Origin: Candidatus Roseilinea sp.
GTDB lineage: Bacteria > Chloroflexota > Anaerolineae > J036 > Brachytrichaceae
DNA: 64,000 nt
Assembly (NCBI GenBank): GCA_026003755.1
Contig: BPHV01000001.1
Span: forward strand, 124,001 to 188,000
Direction: 5' to 3'
In this document: positions 1 through 8,389 of the stretch, piece by piece
How the letters are laid out: every line of letters begins with the position of its first letter
How positions within the stretch are numbered: the stretch's first letter is position 1
Program-made: the position numbers and the translations under genes
Notes under the pieces: generated by a model
Told to the model about the DNA's origin: nothing
What the model saw: the letters and a program-made list of their open reading frames with translations, nothing else
The model's database searches: none

Positions 1-15
1 CAGAAGTGACAGGAG

Positions 16-2481
16 TTAGACACGGTGGACTGTTGCCCACACATTGCGATACGCGTCGAGGTCACGCGTGACTTTGCGGCCAAGCTCGAGGTCGAGGTAC
101 AGCGTTGCAATCTCATAGGGGCGCATCTCAAAGCTAACGGCGCTCCACGTGCTTAAAACCTCCAGCGGTGGCTCTGCAGGTATTGGTGCCAGCCGGCTGA
201 TGGTTTCGCCGAGCAAATTAGTCTTGCGCGCGTCGGCAATGTGGCCCGGCAGGCGCAGTCGCACGCTTGTATCCTGACCGTTGAACTCGACGAGCCGTAA
301 CACAAATGGATATCGAATATCCCCAAGTTGGGCCTCCCGGTAAAATGCAGTGACGGCGACATTGTCGGCGTCACACCACACGCATCCGAAAGCCGGCGGC
401 AGCGTGATGGACGCTCGTTTCGGACGTTCTCCGTTTGTCTTCGGGAAGCAGCAAAGGACCGGGCGTGTAAATGCCTGTGCCAGCTTCCAGCGCTCTGCGT
501 GGTTGATGCGACCATGAGGTATTAGACGAATGCGCACATCGAGCTGGTCGTAGAAGAAATCCTCGTCCCATGGGTCATACATTGTTAGGATGTGAAGTAG
601 GCGATCGCCATCGCGCCGAAATGCCTGGCTTCCGTCGTGGAGCATTAGTAGTCCACGTTCACCTCCGACTGGGTCGGTCTCAACCAAGTCAACGAGCTGT
701 AGCGCCGTGAACGGGTTGTGCACTTCCTCGAACCACTGCTTCGAGGTCATCCAGTCCCCAGTTGGATACTTTTTGAGATATGTGCCATGGGGGGTGATCT
801 CGCTTACTCCGTAAGGGTGATCGTGGATAAGGGTGTAGGGAAATCGAACAGCGACCGATGTGCACAGCGCGGCGTTCATACCGCCATCCGGCCTGGGAAG
901 ATCGCACGCCGTGTAATGTAAATCTACACCGTCTTGATCTGGTGCTAAAGTAATCGTAATGGTGACAAGCGCCCCGTCGCGACCGAATCGGTTGATGCGA
1001 ATCGCGTCGCCTGTCAGGCCCACATCGGCCCGCTCGAAGCAATCCGTTATCCCGTTTCGCACCATCAACAAATCAATGAGCGGTTGCGTCGCATCCAGCA
1101 CGCCATCGGGGAAAGCTTCACCGGTGATTTGTGTGATCTTGCCGAGGTTGCAGTTGACAGTGACAGAGAGCGCACCGCGCCTTAAGGTAATCGTTCCATT
1201 GTCTTCGATCCGCTCGATAGACAGCAGACCATCGCCACGCATTTGTTCGGTGATGGCGCAGTAGCCGAATGGCGGGATGTTGTGAAGCTGAAACCTCTGA
1301 CCGCTTTCGGGATCAACGACGACCGCACTGCGCGGCCATCCGAGTGGGTTGTAGGCGACCGGACGACCGACACGGTGGGCGAGCAATTGCATCGTGCGAT
1401 TGATGACGTGATGGCTCAAACCGAGGCTGCGCTCGTAAGAACGCACGCCGATGAAACCGCACAGCCCCTCGCATTCGTCATTGTCATGATGCTGTGCAGC
1501 AAGCAGCTCGCGCCAGGCCTCTTCCAACTCCCAGACCGGATAAACGTCCCAGCTCGGGTAGGGACGCCCGAAGAATCCGGCCATGGCCGAGATTGACTCT
1601 GCGGCAAGTAACTGGTGCTCGCTTGCGCGGCTGAAGCGACGCATGCGATCGCCATTCTTTCCGAGGCTCACGCCGTGAAAGACATCGTCGAGTGCATATC
1701 GTCTGGGCGTGGCAACTTCCCGTGCCGACTCGAGAAATTCAGAGAGCGTAACCGGCCGTATATCGAAGCGAGGGTCGGCCAGCAGCGCACGCAATGGCGG
1801 CAAGATCACTTCTGATCGGCACATCCAGTCGGGGGAAGGCATGAGTTCCAGCCACTGCAGGATGAGCGGTAGCTTCATCTCGCACAACTGCGGGCTTTCG
1901 AGCAAGCCCTCGAAGTCTTCGGGCCACTGATGAAGATTGAGCGCGTTGCGCGGGGCAGTAAGTAGCTGGCTGCCGTCCAAGCCTTCCCACCAGACCGCCG
2001 ACACGCGCTCGGTTGGCATAACCGGCGTGTGCCACGTCCACTGAAAGAAGAGCGAGGCGTATTCGTAGCCTGCGCCTTTCAGAATTTGTGGAAGTTGAGG
2101 GAAGAAATCGAACTCTTCTTCCCAGAATGTGCGCGGGCGCACGCCGAGCAAGCGCATTACCGTGCGCACCCCAAAGATGCGCTGACGGATATTCGATTCC
2201 CCGCCATGGAACAAACCGTAAGGCTGGCCATACGATGCGCCTACGACTTCGATTTGCCCTTGCTGAACAGCGCGGCGCAACTCGGCCAATCCTTCGGGCG
2301 ATTCAGCAGCCAACTTCTCATAGCCAATCGCATCGAAGTTGACATTGCCTTTGACGCCGGCTTCGCGACACAGGCGCAACATGTCGCGTATGGAGCTGGG
2401 GAGCACATCGTAGCCCCATAGCCACTCCATGTCTACCCAGTGCATGTGGTTGCCAAAGGTGTAGTAAAGTGGAATACGCAT
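16..2481 (-). CDS. GH38-like glycoside hydrolase (alpha-mannosidase superfamily)
   Basis: A protein of 821 residues without signal peptide, so probably cytoplasmic. The N-terminus has a GH38-type metal motif (HMHW at residues 12-15, then D and E in VDMEW), compared with the family's HTHWDREW. A second family landmark, AQHHD, lies near residue 330. The family hydrolyses alpha-mannosides using zinc and an Asp nucleophile. Here the segment aligning with the nucleophile motif reads WEEEFDFF instead of W-x-P-D-x-F-G, so the catalytic assignment is uncertain. It is the last gene of the sugar-import operon, 37 bp after the MalG-type permease, which suggests it acts on the imported oligosaccharide. 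Family superfamily is fairly sure; substrate is inferred. Confidence 0.72.
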   Translation of the reverse strand: MRIPLYYTFGNHMHWVDMEWLWGYDVLPSSIRDMLRLCREAGVKGNVNFDAIGYEKLAAESPEGLAELRRAVQQGQIEVVGASYGQPYGLFHGGESNIRQRIFGVRTVMRLLGVRPRTFWEEEFDFFPQLPQILKGAGYEYASLFFQWTWHTPVMPTERVSAVWWEGLDGSQLLTAPRNALNLHQWPEDFEGLLESPQLCEMKLPLILQWLELMPSPDWMCRSEVILPPLRALLADPRFDIRPVTLSEFLESAREVATPRRYALDDVFHGVSLGKNGDRMRRFSRASEHQLLAAESISAMAGFFGRPYPSWDVYPVWELEEAWRELLAAQHHDNDECEGLCGFIGVRSYERSLGLSHHVINRTMQLLAHRVGRPVAYNPLGWPRSAVVVDPESGQRFQLHNIPPFGYCAITEQMRGDGLLSIERIEDNGTITLRRGALSVTVNCNLGKITQITGEAFPDGVLDATQPLIDLLMVRNGITDCFERADVGLTGDAIRINRFGRDGALVTITITLAPDQDGVDLHYTACDLPRPDGGMNAALCTSVAVRFPYTLIHDHPYGVSEITPHGTYLKKYPTGDWMTSKQWFEEVHNPFTALQLVDLVETDPVGGERGLLMLHDGSQAFRRDGDRLLHILTMYDPWDEDFFYDQLDVRIRLIPHGRINHAERWKLAQAFTRPVLCCFPKTNGERPKRASITLPPAFGCVWCDADNVAVTAFYREAQLGDIRYPFVLRLVEFNGQDTSVRLRLPGHIADARKTNLLGETISRLAPIPAEPPLEVLSTWSAVSFEMRPYEIATLYLDLELGRKVTRDLDAYRNVWATVHRV

Positions 2482-2518
2482 CTTAGCAGGCTACAGCGAG
2501 CGCAGGGCAATGGAACGG

Positions 2519-3367
2519 TTACTTGATCGCGCCGCGCGTCAGTCCACTCACAATCAGCTTTTGGAAGAGTAGGACCACGACGAGTATCGGCACGATCATC
2601 ACTACACTCATGGCGCTCAGGAGATCCCATGGCCGCCCGCCTCCGGCTGTAGGTTGTACCGCAAGCTCGACCAGGCCGACGCTGAGCGTTTTGTTCGACC
2701 CACTGGTAGCGAACACCAGCGGGTAGATCAGCTCATTCCAGGCGATGATGAAGTTGATGATGAACATCGTGACAAGTGCCGGGCGCATGATCGGCAACGT
2801 GATGAACCAGAAGAGTTGGGGCAAACGCGCGCCGTCCATGATCGCCGCTTCTTCGATCTCGTAAGGGATTTGGCGCAGAAAAGGAACCAGAATCCAAATT
2901 GTGAACGGGAGGACGAGGGACGACATTAGGATGACCAATCCGTGATAGGTATTGATCAAACCGGTGCTCTTGAACAACTCGAACAAAGGCACGAGTCCGC
3001 CGATCTGGGGTAGCGCAATTGACATGACGAAGACGATAAAGATGAGGTTCGCGCCGCGGAATTGGATGCGGGCCAGCGCATAGCTGGCGAGAAAGGCCGC
3101 CGCAACTGAGACCAGGCTTGAGCCTGCAGCGAATAACAGTGAATTAACGAAGTAGCGAGCAAGTGGAATGCTGTTAGCGAGTACTTGGTAGTTCTCGAGG
3201 GTAAAGGTGCTGAACCAGTAGCGCGGCGGGATAGTGAACAGCTCGTACTTCGGCGTGAACGATGACAGCACGATCCAGTAGAACGGGAAGAGCACGATAA
3301 ACAGGAAGATGAAAACCGCGATTGCCAGCAGTGCGCCGTCGGCCACGCGTGCTAAACGCATGTTCAC
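2519..3367 (-). CDS. CUT1 sugar ABC transporter permease, MalG type
   Basis: A 282-residue inner-membrane protein with about six hydrophobic segments. It carries the EAA loop of binding-protein-dependent permeases (EEAAIMDGARLPQLFWFITLP), where the ATPase docks. The N-terminal FIVLFPFYWIVLSSF segment and the length are typical of MalG/LacG-like subunits. Its ATG overlaps the end of the MalF-type gene by 4 bp, so the two are translationally coupled. No ATPase gene is in the operon, so a shared MsiK-like ATPase encoded elsewhere probably energises it. Confidence 0.92.
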   Translation of the reverse strand: MNMRLARVADGALLAIAVFIFLFIVLFPFYWIVLSSFTPKYELFTIPPRYWFSTFTLENYQVLANSIPLARYFVNSLLFAAGSSLVSVAAAFLASYALARIQFRGANLIFIVFVMSIALPQIGGLVPLFELFKSTGLINTYHGLVILMSSLVLPFTIWILVPFLRQIPYEIEEAAIMDGARLPQLFWFITLPIMRPALVTMFIINFIIAWNELIYPLVFATSGSNKTLSVGLVELAVQPTAGGGRPWDLLSAMSVVMIVPILVVVLLFQKLIVSGLTRGAIK

Positions 3368-4302
3368 AGCGATACCTCCACTTTACGAAACAGTAACAAG
3401 CCGATAATGCTGGCGATGCCGACGACGATGAACAGCACCATGCTGATCGCTGAGGCATAGCCGAAGTTGAGTGCGGTGAACGCGACTTGGTAAATGCGAT
3501 AGGCGAGCAACTGAGTTGCGAATCCCGGCCCGCCGCCCGTCATAGCGAAGACCAGGTCGAATGCAGCCAGCTGCCAAACTACCATAAACAGGCCGATGGT
3601 GACGATCTGCGGCATGATCAACGGCAGCGTGATGTAGAAGAACGCGGAGACGCGGTTCGTGCCATCCACCCTGCCGGCTTCATATAGGTCTTGCGGCACG
3701 CCTTGTAGGGCGGCTAAAAGTACCAGCCCAACGAACGGTGTGGATTTCCAGACATTCGTAGCGATGACTGCCGCACGCGCTCCCCAAAAATCCACCAGCC
3801 AGGGCACTTTCACCCCAATTGTTCGATAGAGCAAGTCGTTGATGACGCCGTACTGTGTGTCATACATCCACCGGAAGCCGATCGCAGCAACAACCATCGG
3901 GATAGCCCAAGGGATGAGGTTGATCGCTCGCACGACGCCGCGTCCGAAGAACGCGCGGTGCAGAATGAGCGCAATCGCCATTCCTAGCACAATCTCCAGT
4001 AGTGTCGAGATCGTGACAAATAGCACGGTAAAGCTGATGCTGCTGGTGACGGCGATGTCCCGCATCAAAGCCTGGAAGTTCTTTAGACCGGCGAACTGCT
4101 GAGGGGGAAAGGCGGGATTCCAGTCGTGGAAGCTCAGCCAGATCGTGTTGAAGAAGGGATAGACCGCAGTGAATAGGCGCAGCGCGACCGAGGGTAGCAG
4201 GAGTAGGCAGATGAGGATTGCGATGCGCCTTGTACGTTGCGTCAGGCGAAACCGCGCAGTTCGCGCGGGTATGGGCGCAAAAGTCGTGGGCGATTGTGTC
4301 AT
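3364..4302 (-). CDS. CUT1 sugar ABC transporter permease, MalF type
   Basis: A 312-residue membrane protein with six predicted helices. It has the EAA-type loop (YEAGRVDGTNRVSAFFYITLP) and the MTGGGPG motif near the C-terminus that marks MalF/UgpA-like subunits. The cytoplasmic N-terminus (about 30 residues, Arg-rich) precedes the first helix. It pairs with the downstream MalG-type protein, whose start overlaps its stop. A strong hairpin separates it from the binding-protein gene, which may lower its expression relative to that gene. Confidence 0.92.
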   Translation of the reverse strand: MTQSPTTFAPIPARTARFRLTQRTRRIAILICLLLLPSVALRLFTAVYPFFNTIWLSFHDWNPAFPPQQFAGLKNFQALMRDIAVTSSISFTVLFVTISTLLEIVLGMAIALILHRAFFGRGVVRAINLIPWAIPMVVAAIGFRWMYDTQYGVINDLLYRTIGVKVPWLVDFWGARAAVIATNVWKSTPFVGLVLLAALQGVPQDLYEAGRVDGTNRVSAFFYITLPLIMPQIVTIGLFMVVWQLAAFDLVFAMTGGGPGFATQLLAYRIYQVAFTALNFGYASAISMVLFIVVGIASIIGLLLFRKVEVSL

Positions 4303-4317
4303 TGAGATACGGGGGGA

Positions 4318-4350
4318 GGCGTCGAGACCTACAAGTGCAGGCTCGACGCC
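4318..4350 (-). promoter_or_regulatory. Intergenic hairpin after the binding-protein gene
   Basis: Arms GGCGTCGAG and CTCGACGCC (4318-4326 and 4342-4350) pair perfectly, and the loop can extend the stem by three more pairs around one bulge. There is no T-tract, so it is more likely an mRNA-stabilising or partial-attenuation element than a full terminator. It lies between the substrate-binding gene and the permease genes. Confidence 0.6.
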
Positions 4351-4371
4351 CCAGTATCGCGAAAGGAGACG

Positions 4372-5700
4372 CTAACCCAACGCCGCAATGCGTTCCTTGC
4401 CCTGCTTCATGGCTTCGGCCAGCGATATTTGCTTTGTGAGATACAGCGAAGCCATGTCGTCCACAACCGATTGAGCTTCGGCAACCTTGGGATGGAAAGG
4501 ACGCGGTGCAGGAACGTTGGCCTCGGCATATCGCTGCATGTAGACGGCCAGCCCTTCGTTGCCCATGACGGCCATGATGGACTTGCGAGGCATGACGAAC
4601 CAGCTTTGTCCCTTGGCGAGGATCGGCGCGTTCTCGTTGTTGGTAATGAAGGCTATCAAGTCAAGCGCCTCGGCTTTGTTTGGCGCAAACTTGGGCACAG
4701 AGAAGCCCCATCCGCCCCACCATGACTTGGCACCGGCGGGGCCGGCAGGCGGCAGGGTAATCTCAGCTCTGCCCTCCTGATACCAGTTCTTATTTCCACG
4801 TGCTACATCCCAGAAGAACGGCCACTGGCGCATGAAGGCGACGTGATCCTTCATGTATTCCTCATTTTGCTGCGTGTAGTCCATCGAAAGTGTGGTTTCC
4901 GGCATGATCTTGTGGGTGTGGATGAGATCGTAGGCGAATTGGAAGGCTTGTGCTGTCGCGTCGTCGAATTCGAAGACATTGCCCCCACTTTGGGCAGCCA
5001 GATAGGCCATATAAACGAATGCCAGCGCGGGCTTGATCAACGCCTCCATCGTGCCGAAGACCGGTGGATTGGTGAATTCCTTGCCGATCGCTATCACTTC
5101 GTCCCAGGTCTTGGGTGGTTCGATCTTCCTCTCGTCGAACCAGTCCTTTCGGTAGAAGGTGTATCCGATGGCGAACTCGTGGGGGACACGATAGCGCTTG
5201 CCGTTGAAGCTGTGCCACACTTCGATCTGTTGCTTGAATGACTCTGGAAAGTCGTCCCACGTTTCTTGAGGGATTACCTCGTCGAGCGGCTCCATCCAGC
5301 CGGCGCGATAGAATGATGGGCCGGAGTCATCTGCATCACTCATCACGTCCACCGGGCTGACGCCGGATTGGAATGCCGGCGTGTACTTGGTGATCATCTC
5401 GTTGCCGCTTACCGGCCCGCTTTCGAGGGTGACCTTGTGGCCGGTCATTTCTTCCCACTTAGCGAGGACGGGCTTCATTGCATCGTGGGCGAATCCCTGA
5501 ATTGCGAGCACCAGGGTTTTGCTCACCGTACCGGTGGCCGGAGCTTGGGTCGGCGATGGCTCTGCGGGTTGTTGAGGCGCACGCGCAGGCGGCGCGGCAC
5601 ATGCGCTCAGTCCGACGCCCATGCCTAAACCACCTGCTGCTAGTCCGGCGGCCTTAAGAAATTTTCGCCTTGAAATTCGGGTCACGGGTTTGTCTTTCAC
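4372..5700 (-). CDS. CUT1 sugar-binding lipoprotein (ABC transporter substrate-binding protein)
   Basis: A 442-residue extracellular sugar-binding protein. The N-terminus shows a twin-arginine-like stretch (RISRRKFLK), a hydrophobic helix and a lipobox ending in SAC, followed by a Pro/Ala linker, so it is exported, probably lipidated and tethered. The body resembles MalE/UgpB-family solute-binding proteins. The start is taken as GTG at 5700, because AGGAGG sits 6 nt upstream; a TTG seven codons further upstream would lie before this Shine-Dalgarno. It is the second gene after the LacI regulator and feeds the two downstream permeases. Confidence 0.9.
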   Translation of the reverse strand: MKDKPVTRISRRKFLKAAGLAAGGLGMGVGLSACAAPPARAPQQPAEPSPTQAPATGTVSKTLVLAIQGFAHDAMKPVLAKWEEMTGHKVTLESGPVSGNEMITKYTPAFQSGVSPVDVMSDADDSGPSFYRAGWMEPLDEVIPQETWDDFPESFKQQIEVWHSFNGKRYRVPHEFAIGYTFYRKDWFDERKIEPPKTWDEVIAIGKEFTNPPVFGTMEALIKPALAFVYMAYLAAQSGGNVFEFDDATAQAFQFAYDLIHTHKIMPETTLSMDYTQQNEEYMKDHVAFMRQWPFFWDVARGNKNWYQEGRAEITLPPAGPAGAKSWWGGWGFSVPKFAPNKAEALDLIAFITNNENAPILAKGQSWFVMPRKSIMAVMGNEGLAVYMQRYAEANVPAPRPFHPKVAEAQSVVDDMASLYLTKQISLAEAMKQGKERIAALG

Positions 5701-5779
5701 TTTTTGCCTCCTGGCTTCCAAAAAGTTAAGTTTTGTGGCGGAAATACCGCCGCTAAAACTGCTTGAACCGGCGCGATTG

Positions 5780-6781
5780 CTAAGTGATTGCCCGACAGCT
5801 CTCGCGAATGACCAGTCGGGTGGGTAGAACGACGCGGAGTGGTTCGGTGCGCCCGGCGTTGATGCGTTCGATCAAGAGTGACACGCTCACACGCGCAAAG
5901 TCCGCTTTGGGCGGCGCGATCGTGGTTAACGGTGGACACGTCATCGCTGCGATAGGTATGTCGTCAAACCCAACGATTGAAATGTCACCCGGAACACGCT
6001 TTCCCACTCGCCACAGATGATTCATCGCACCGATCGCCATCCGATCGTTTGTCGCAAATACGGCGCTGAGATCCGGGCAGCGTTGCAACAGCTCGGCCAT
6101 GACCTGCCTGCCGCTTTCGTAGGTGAAGTCGCCTCGGATGACGAGCTCCGAAGGAAGAGGGATGCCGGCCTCCTGCAGGGCCCTGCGCAACCCCACGATC
6201 CGATCTGCGCTCGGCGTTTCTTCGCGTGGTCCGGCGATGCACCCAATCTGCCGATGCCCCAGTTCGATCAAGTAGCGACCAACTAGGTAGCCGCCTTGCT
6301 CGTTATCGGTCACCACTTGGTCAATCGGCAGGTCGCTTAACTCGCGTGCGACTGTGACCACCGGGATGCCGGACCGGGCAATAGAGCTGAACTTCTCCCG
6401 TCGGTTGGCAGCTGAGATCAGGATGATGCCGTCTACACGTTTGGAAAGCAATGCTTCAATGTAAGCAGTCTCCTTTGCCTCCGACATATCGGAATTGCAC
6501 AAGATCACACTGTATCCCCTATCAAAGCCAGCATCTTCGACCGCCCGAGCAAGTTCTGCAAAATAGGGATTGGAATTGTCTGGCACGATCAAGCCGATCG
6601 TGCGCGTTTCGCCGCGCCTCAGACTGCGGGCCAGCGTGTTAGGCCGATAGCCAAGCTCAGTGATCGCCTCGGTGACTCGCTGCCGCGTGATCGGGTCAAC
6701 ATAACGAGTTCGGTTGATCACATGTGACACGGTGGTTACGGAGACTTTGGCGAGGTCCGCAACATCTTTTATGGTTACCAT
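5780..6781 (-). CDS. LacI-family transcriptional regulator
   Basis: A 333-residue repressor-type protein. Residues 1-55 form the LacI helix-turn-helix and hinge (MVTIKDVADLAKVSVTTVSH, then RQRVTEAITELGYRPN). The rest is a periplasmic-binding-protein-like ligand domain (TIGLIVPDNSNPYFAEL, VFATNDRMAIGAM, ISIVGFDDIP). ATG at 6781 is chosen because the HTH starts immediately there; the open frame runs 45 codons further upstream but crosses the promoter. It is the first gene of the sugar operon and probably represses itself and the transporter/glycosidase genes until the sugar binds. Confidence 0.95.
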   Translation of the reverse strand: MVTIKDVADLAKVSVTTVSHVINRTRYVDPITRQRVTEAITELGYRPNTLARSLRRGETRTIGLIVPDNSNPYFAELARAVEDAGFDRGYSVILCNSDMSEAKETAYIEALLSKRVDGIILISAANRREKFSSIARSGIPVVTVARELSDLPIDQVVTDNEQGGYLVGRYLIELGHRQIGCIAGPREETPSADRIVGLRRALQEAGIPLPSELVIRGDFTYESGRQVMAELLQRCPDLSAVFATNDRMAIGAMNHLWRVGKRVPGDISIVGFDDIPIAAMTCPPLTTIAPPKADFARVSVSLLIERINAGRTEPLRVVLPTRLVIRESCRAIT

Positions 6782-6800
6782 TTCATGAGCAATGCTTTGC

Positions 6801-6812
6801 GCAAACGATTGC
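6801..6812. promoter_or_regulatory. LacI-type operator at the transcription start
   Basis: GCAAACGATTGC is a near-perfect palindrome around a central CG, mismatched only at the A/A pair flanking it. This is the layout of LacI-family operators. It lies 7-18 bp past the -10 box of the regulator's promoter, where bound repressor would block initiation or early elongation. Confidence 0.65.
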
Positions 6813-6818
6813 TCGCAT

Positions 6819-6846
6819 ATTCTATGAGAATCGCGTCGCCTGTCAA
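6819..6846 (-). promoter_or_regulatory. Sigma-70-type promoter of the lacI-sugar operon
   Basis: On the minus strand TTGACA (6841-6846) and TAGAAT (6819-6824) are separated by 16 bp. The -35 is a perfect consensus and the -10 matches at five of six. It sits about 40 bp before the regulator's ATG and is flanked by two palindromes. Confidence 0.7.
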
Positions 6847-6848
6847 TT

Positions 6849-6860
6849 CGTTTACAAACG
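6849..6860. promoter_or_regulatory. Second operator-like palindrome upstream of -35
   Basis: CGTTTACAAACG has perfect 5-bp arms around a central AC. It lies 2 bp upstream of the -35 box of the lacI promoter. Its centre is about 48 bp from the downstream operator centre, so DNA looping between two repressor dimers is possible. Assignment to the same regulator is inference, because the central two bases differ from the CG-centred site. Confidence 0.45.
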
Positions 6861-6889
6861 GCGGGGTGTCTCTTTGAATGTAGGCGAGT

Positions 6890-7525
6890 TTGAACAAATG
6901 CCTCCCCGAGGGGCACAAGGCGGTATCTAGGCCGGTTGCACTAACGACAACCCCATCGCCCGCTCAGGTCCCGCCACGCGCTTTACCCCCGCGCATCCTC
7001 ACCAGGCGCTGCCGAGCCGGGCGCGACGATGTCGTCGTGCTGGCTTTACCTCGTGGCGGTGTACCGGTCGCCTACGAGATTGCAAGCGCGCCGAGAGTGC
7101 CGATGGATGTTTTCATCGTGCGCAAGTTAGTCGTGCCGGGCGAAGAGGAGCTGGCGATGGGTGCAATCGCTTTAGGTGGTATGCGCGTGCTCTCGCGTGA
7201 GCTGGGGGTAGAGCACCACGTGGGCATCACGGCCAGCGTGGACACCTTCTACGAGGGCCAGGAGCGCACCGGCTCGGCCAATCCGAATCTGCTGCGCGCC
7301 TTACGCGGCATCACCGAGGAGTATCGTCGCCTGAATGTGCTGAACTACGAGACGGAGAGCGGCACGCTGTTCAAGATGGGCGGCGTGTATAGCTTCGCCG
7401 CGGGTTGCATGTGCGGCGTGATCGCCCAGCGCACCGAGGCCGAGCGCGTTGTGTTGGAGGCCAAAGCGATCGCCGTCGAGAACGCGATCCGGGTGGCAGT
7501 GGAGGCGGCGATGCGGTTAGCCTGA
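6890..7525 (+). pseudogene. Chimeric relic: phosphoribosyltransferase N-part fused to uridine phosphorylase C-part
   Basis: The frame is open for 211 codons (TTG start) but joins pieces of two families. Residues about 45-105 match the N-terminal half of the intact phosphoribosyltransferase at 11413-12111 ([17 protein letters not shown], then [15 protein letters not shown]). It lacks the second half with the PRPP loop. From residue 106 (near 7205) it switches to the C-terminal third of a uridine-phosphorylase-like protein ([29 protein letters not shown]). The N-terminal 400 or more bases of the latter are missing. Neither enzyme could be functional alone. It is most simply the product of a deletion fusing two genes; whether the ORF is expressed is unknown. 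Confidence 0.75.
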
Positions 7526-7557
7526 GTGCTGCGCCGTCTGGCTCGCGCTGTCCGCTC

Positions 7558-8370
7558 TCAGATAATTGCCTTGCGCACCCGCGCCGAGATCGCCTCGCTG
7601 ATCAGCACCAGCACGAAGATCAAGACGAAGATCATCCCCACGCGGTCCCAGCGCAGCAGGTCCACCGAAGCGTTCAAGTTGAGGCCGATGCCGCCGGCGC
7701 CCACCAGCCCGAGCACCGTCGCTTCGCGGATGTTGATGTCCCAGCGGAAGATGCTGATGCCGGCGAAGCTCGGCAGCACCTGCGGCAGGTAGGCGTAGTC
7801 CAGAACTTGCAAGCGGTTCGCGCCGGTGGCGGTGATCGCCTCAATAGGCTCATAGCTTGTCTCCTCGATGGACTCGTAGGCCAGCTTGCCGATGAAGCCG
7901 ATCGAGCGCAGCGCGATGGCCAGGATGCCCGCCAGCACGCCCGGGCCGGTGATCGCTACCAGGATTAAGGCCCAAATCAGCGAATTGACCGAACGCGAGA
8001 TGACGATGATCAGCAAGGCGACATAGCGCAGGATAGGGTGGGGCGTGGTGTTGCGCGCCGCCACAAAGCTCAGCGGTAGGGCGATGCTCACCGCAAGCAG
8101 CGTGCCCAGCGTCGCGATGGTGATCGTGTCCCACAGCGGTTTCCAGAGCTGTTCGGCGTATGCCCAATCGGGCGGGAACATGCGCTGGAGAAACGCGCTG
8201 AGTTGCTGCGAAGCATCGGCGACGAACTCCCAGCGGGTGTTATTAGAGATCAACTGCCAGCACAGAAGCGTAATCGCTGTGCCCGTGATCCACCCCATCC
8301 ATATCTTCAGGCGCGTGGCCTTGTCGTAGCGTTGCCAAACTTTGGTGTTGTTTACAACGGTAACCGGCAT
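7558..8370 (-). CDS. phnE: Phosphonate/phosphite-type ABC transporter permease (second PhnE)
   Basis: A 270-residue inner-membrane permease. One N-terminal helix (residues 25-45) is followed by a periplasmic stretch and the MetI-like core with LWDTITIATLGTLLA. The PhnE signature region WDINIREATVLGLVGAGGIG lies near the C-terminus. It is the last gene of the phnD-phnC-phnE-phnE operon, 19 bp after the other permease, and the two probably form a heterodimer. Substrate could be phosphonate, phosphite or another phosphate analogue; no C-P lyase genes are nearby to decide. Confidence 0.9.
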   Translation of the reverse strand: MPVTVVNNTKVWQRYDKATRLKIWMGWITGTAITLLCWQLISNNTRWEFVADASQQLSAFLQRMFPPDWAYAEQLWKPLWDTITIATLGTLLAVSIALPLSFVAARNTTPHPILRYVALLIIVISRSVNSLIWALILVAITGPGVLAGILAIALRSIGFIGKLAYESIEETSYEPIEAITATGANRLQVLDYAYLPQVLPSFAGISIFRWDINIREATVLGLVGAGGIGLNLNASVDLLRWDRVGMIFVLIFVLVLISEAISARVRKAII

Positions 8371-8389
8371 GGATGTTCCTCAAAGGGGG

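Noticed and set aside
5737-5751. GGCGG-aaata-CCGCC stem between lacI and the binding-protein gene as a terminator
   Set aside because: Only five pairs and no clear T-run; too weak to call.
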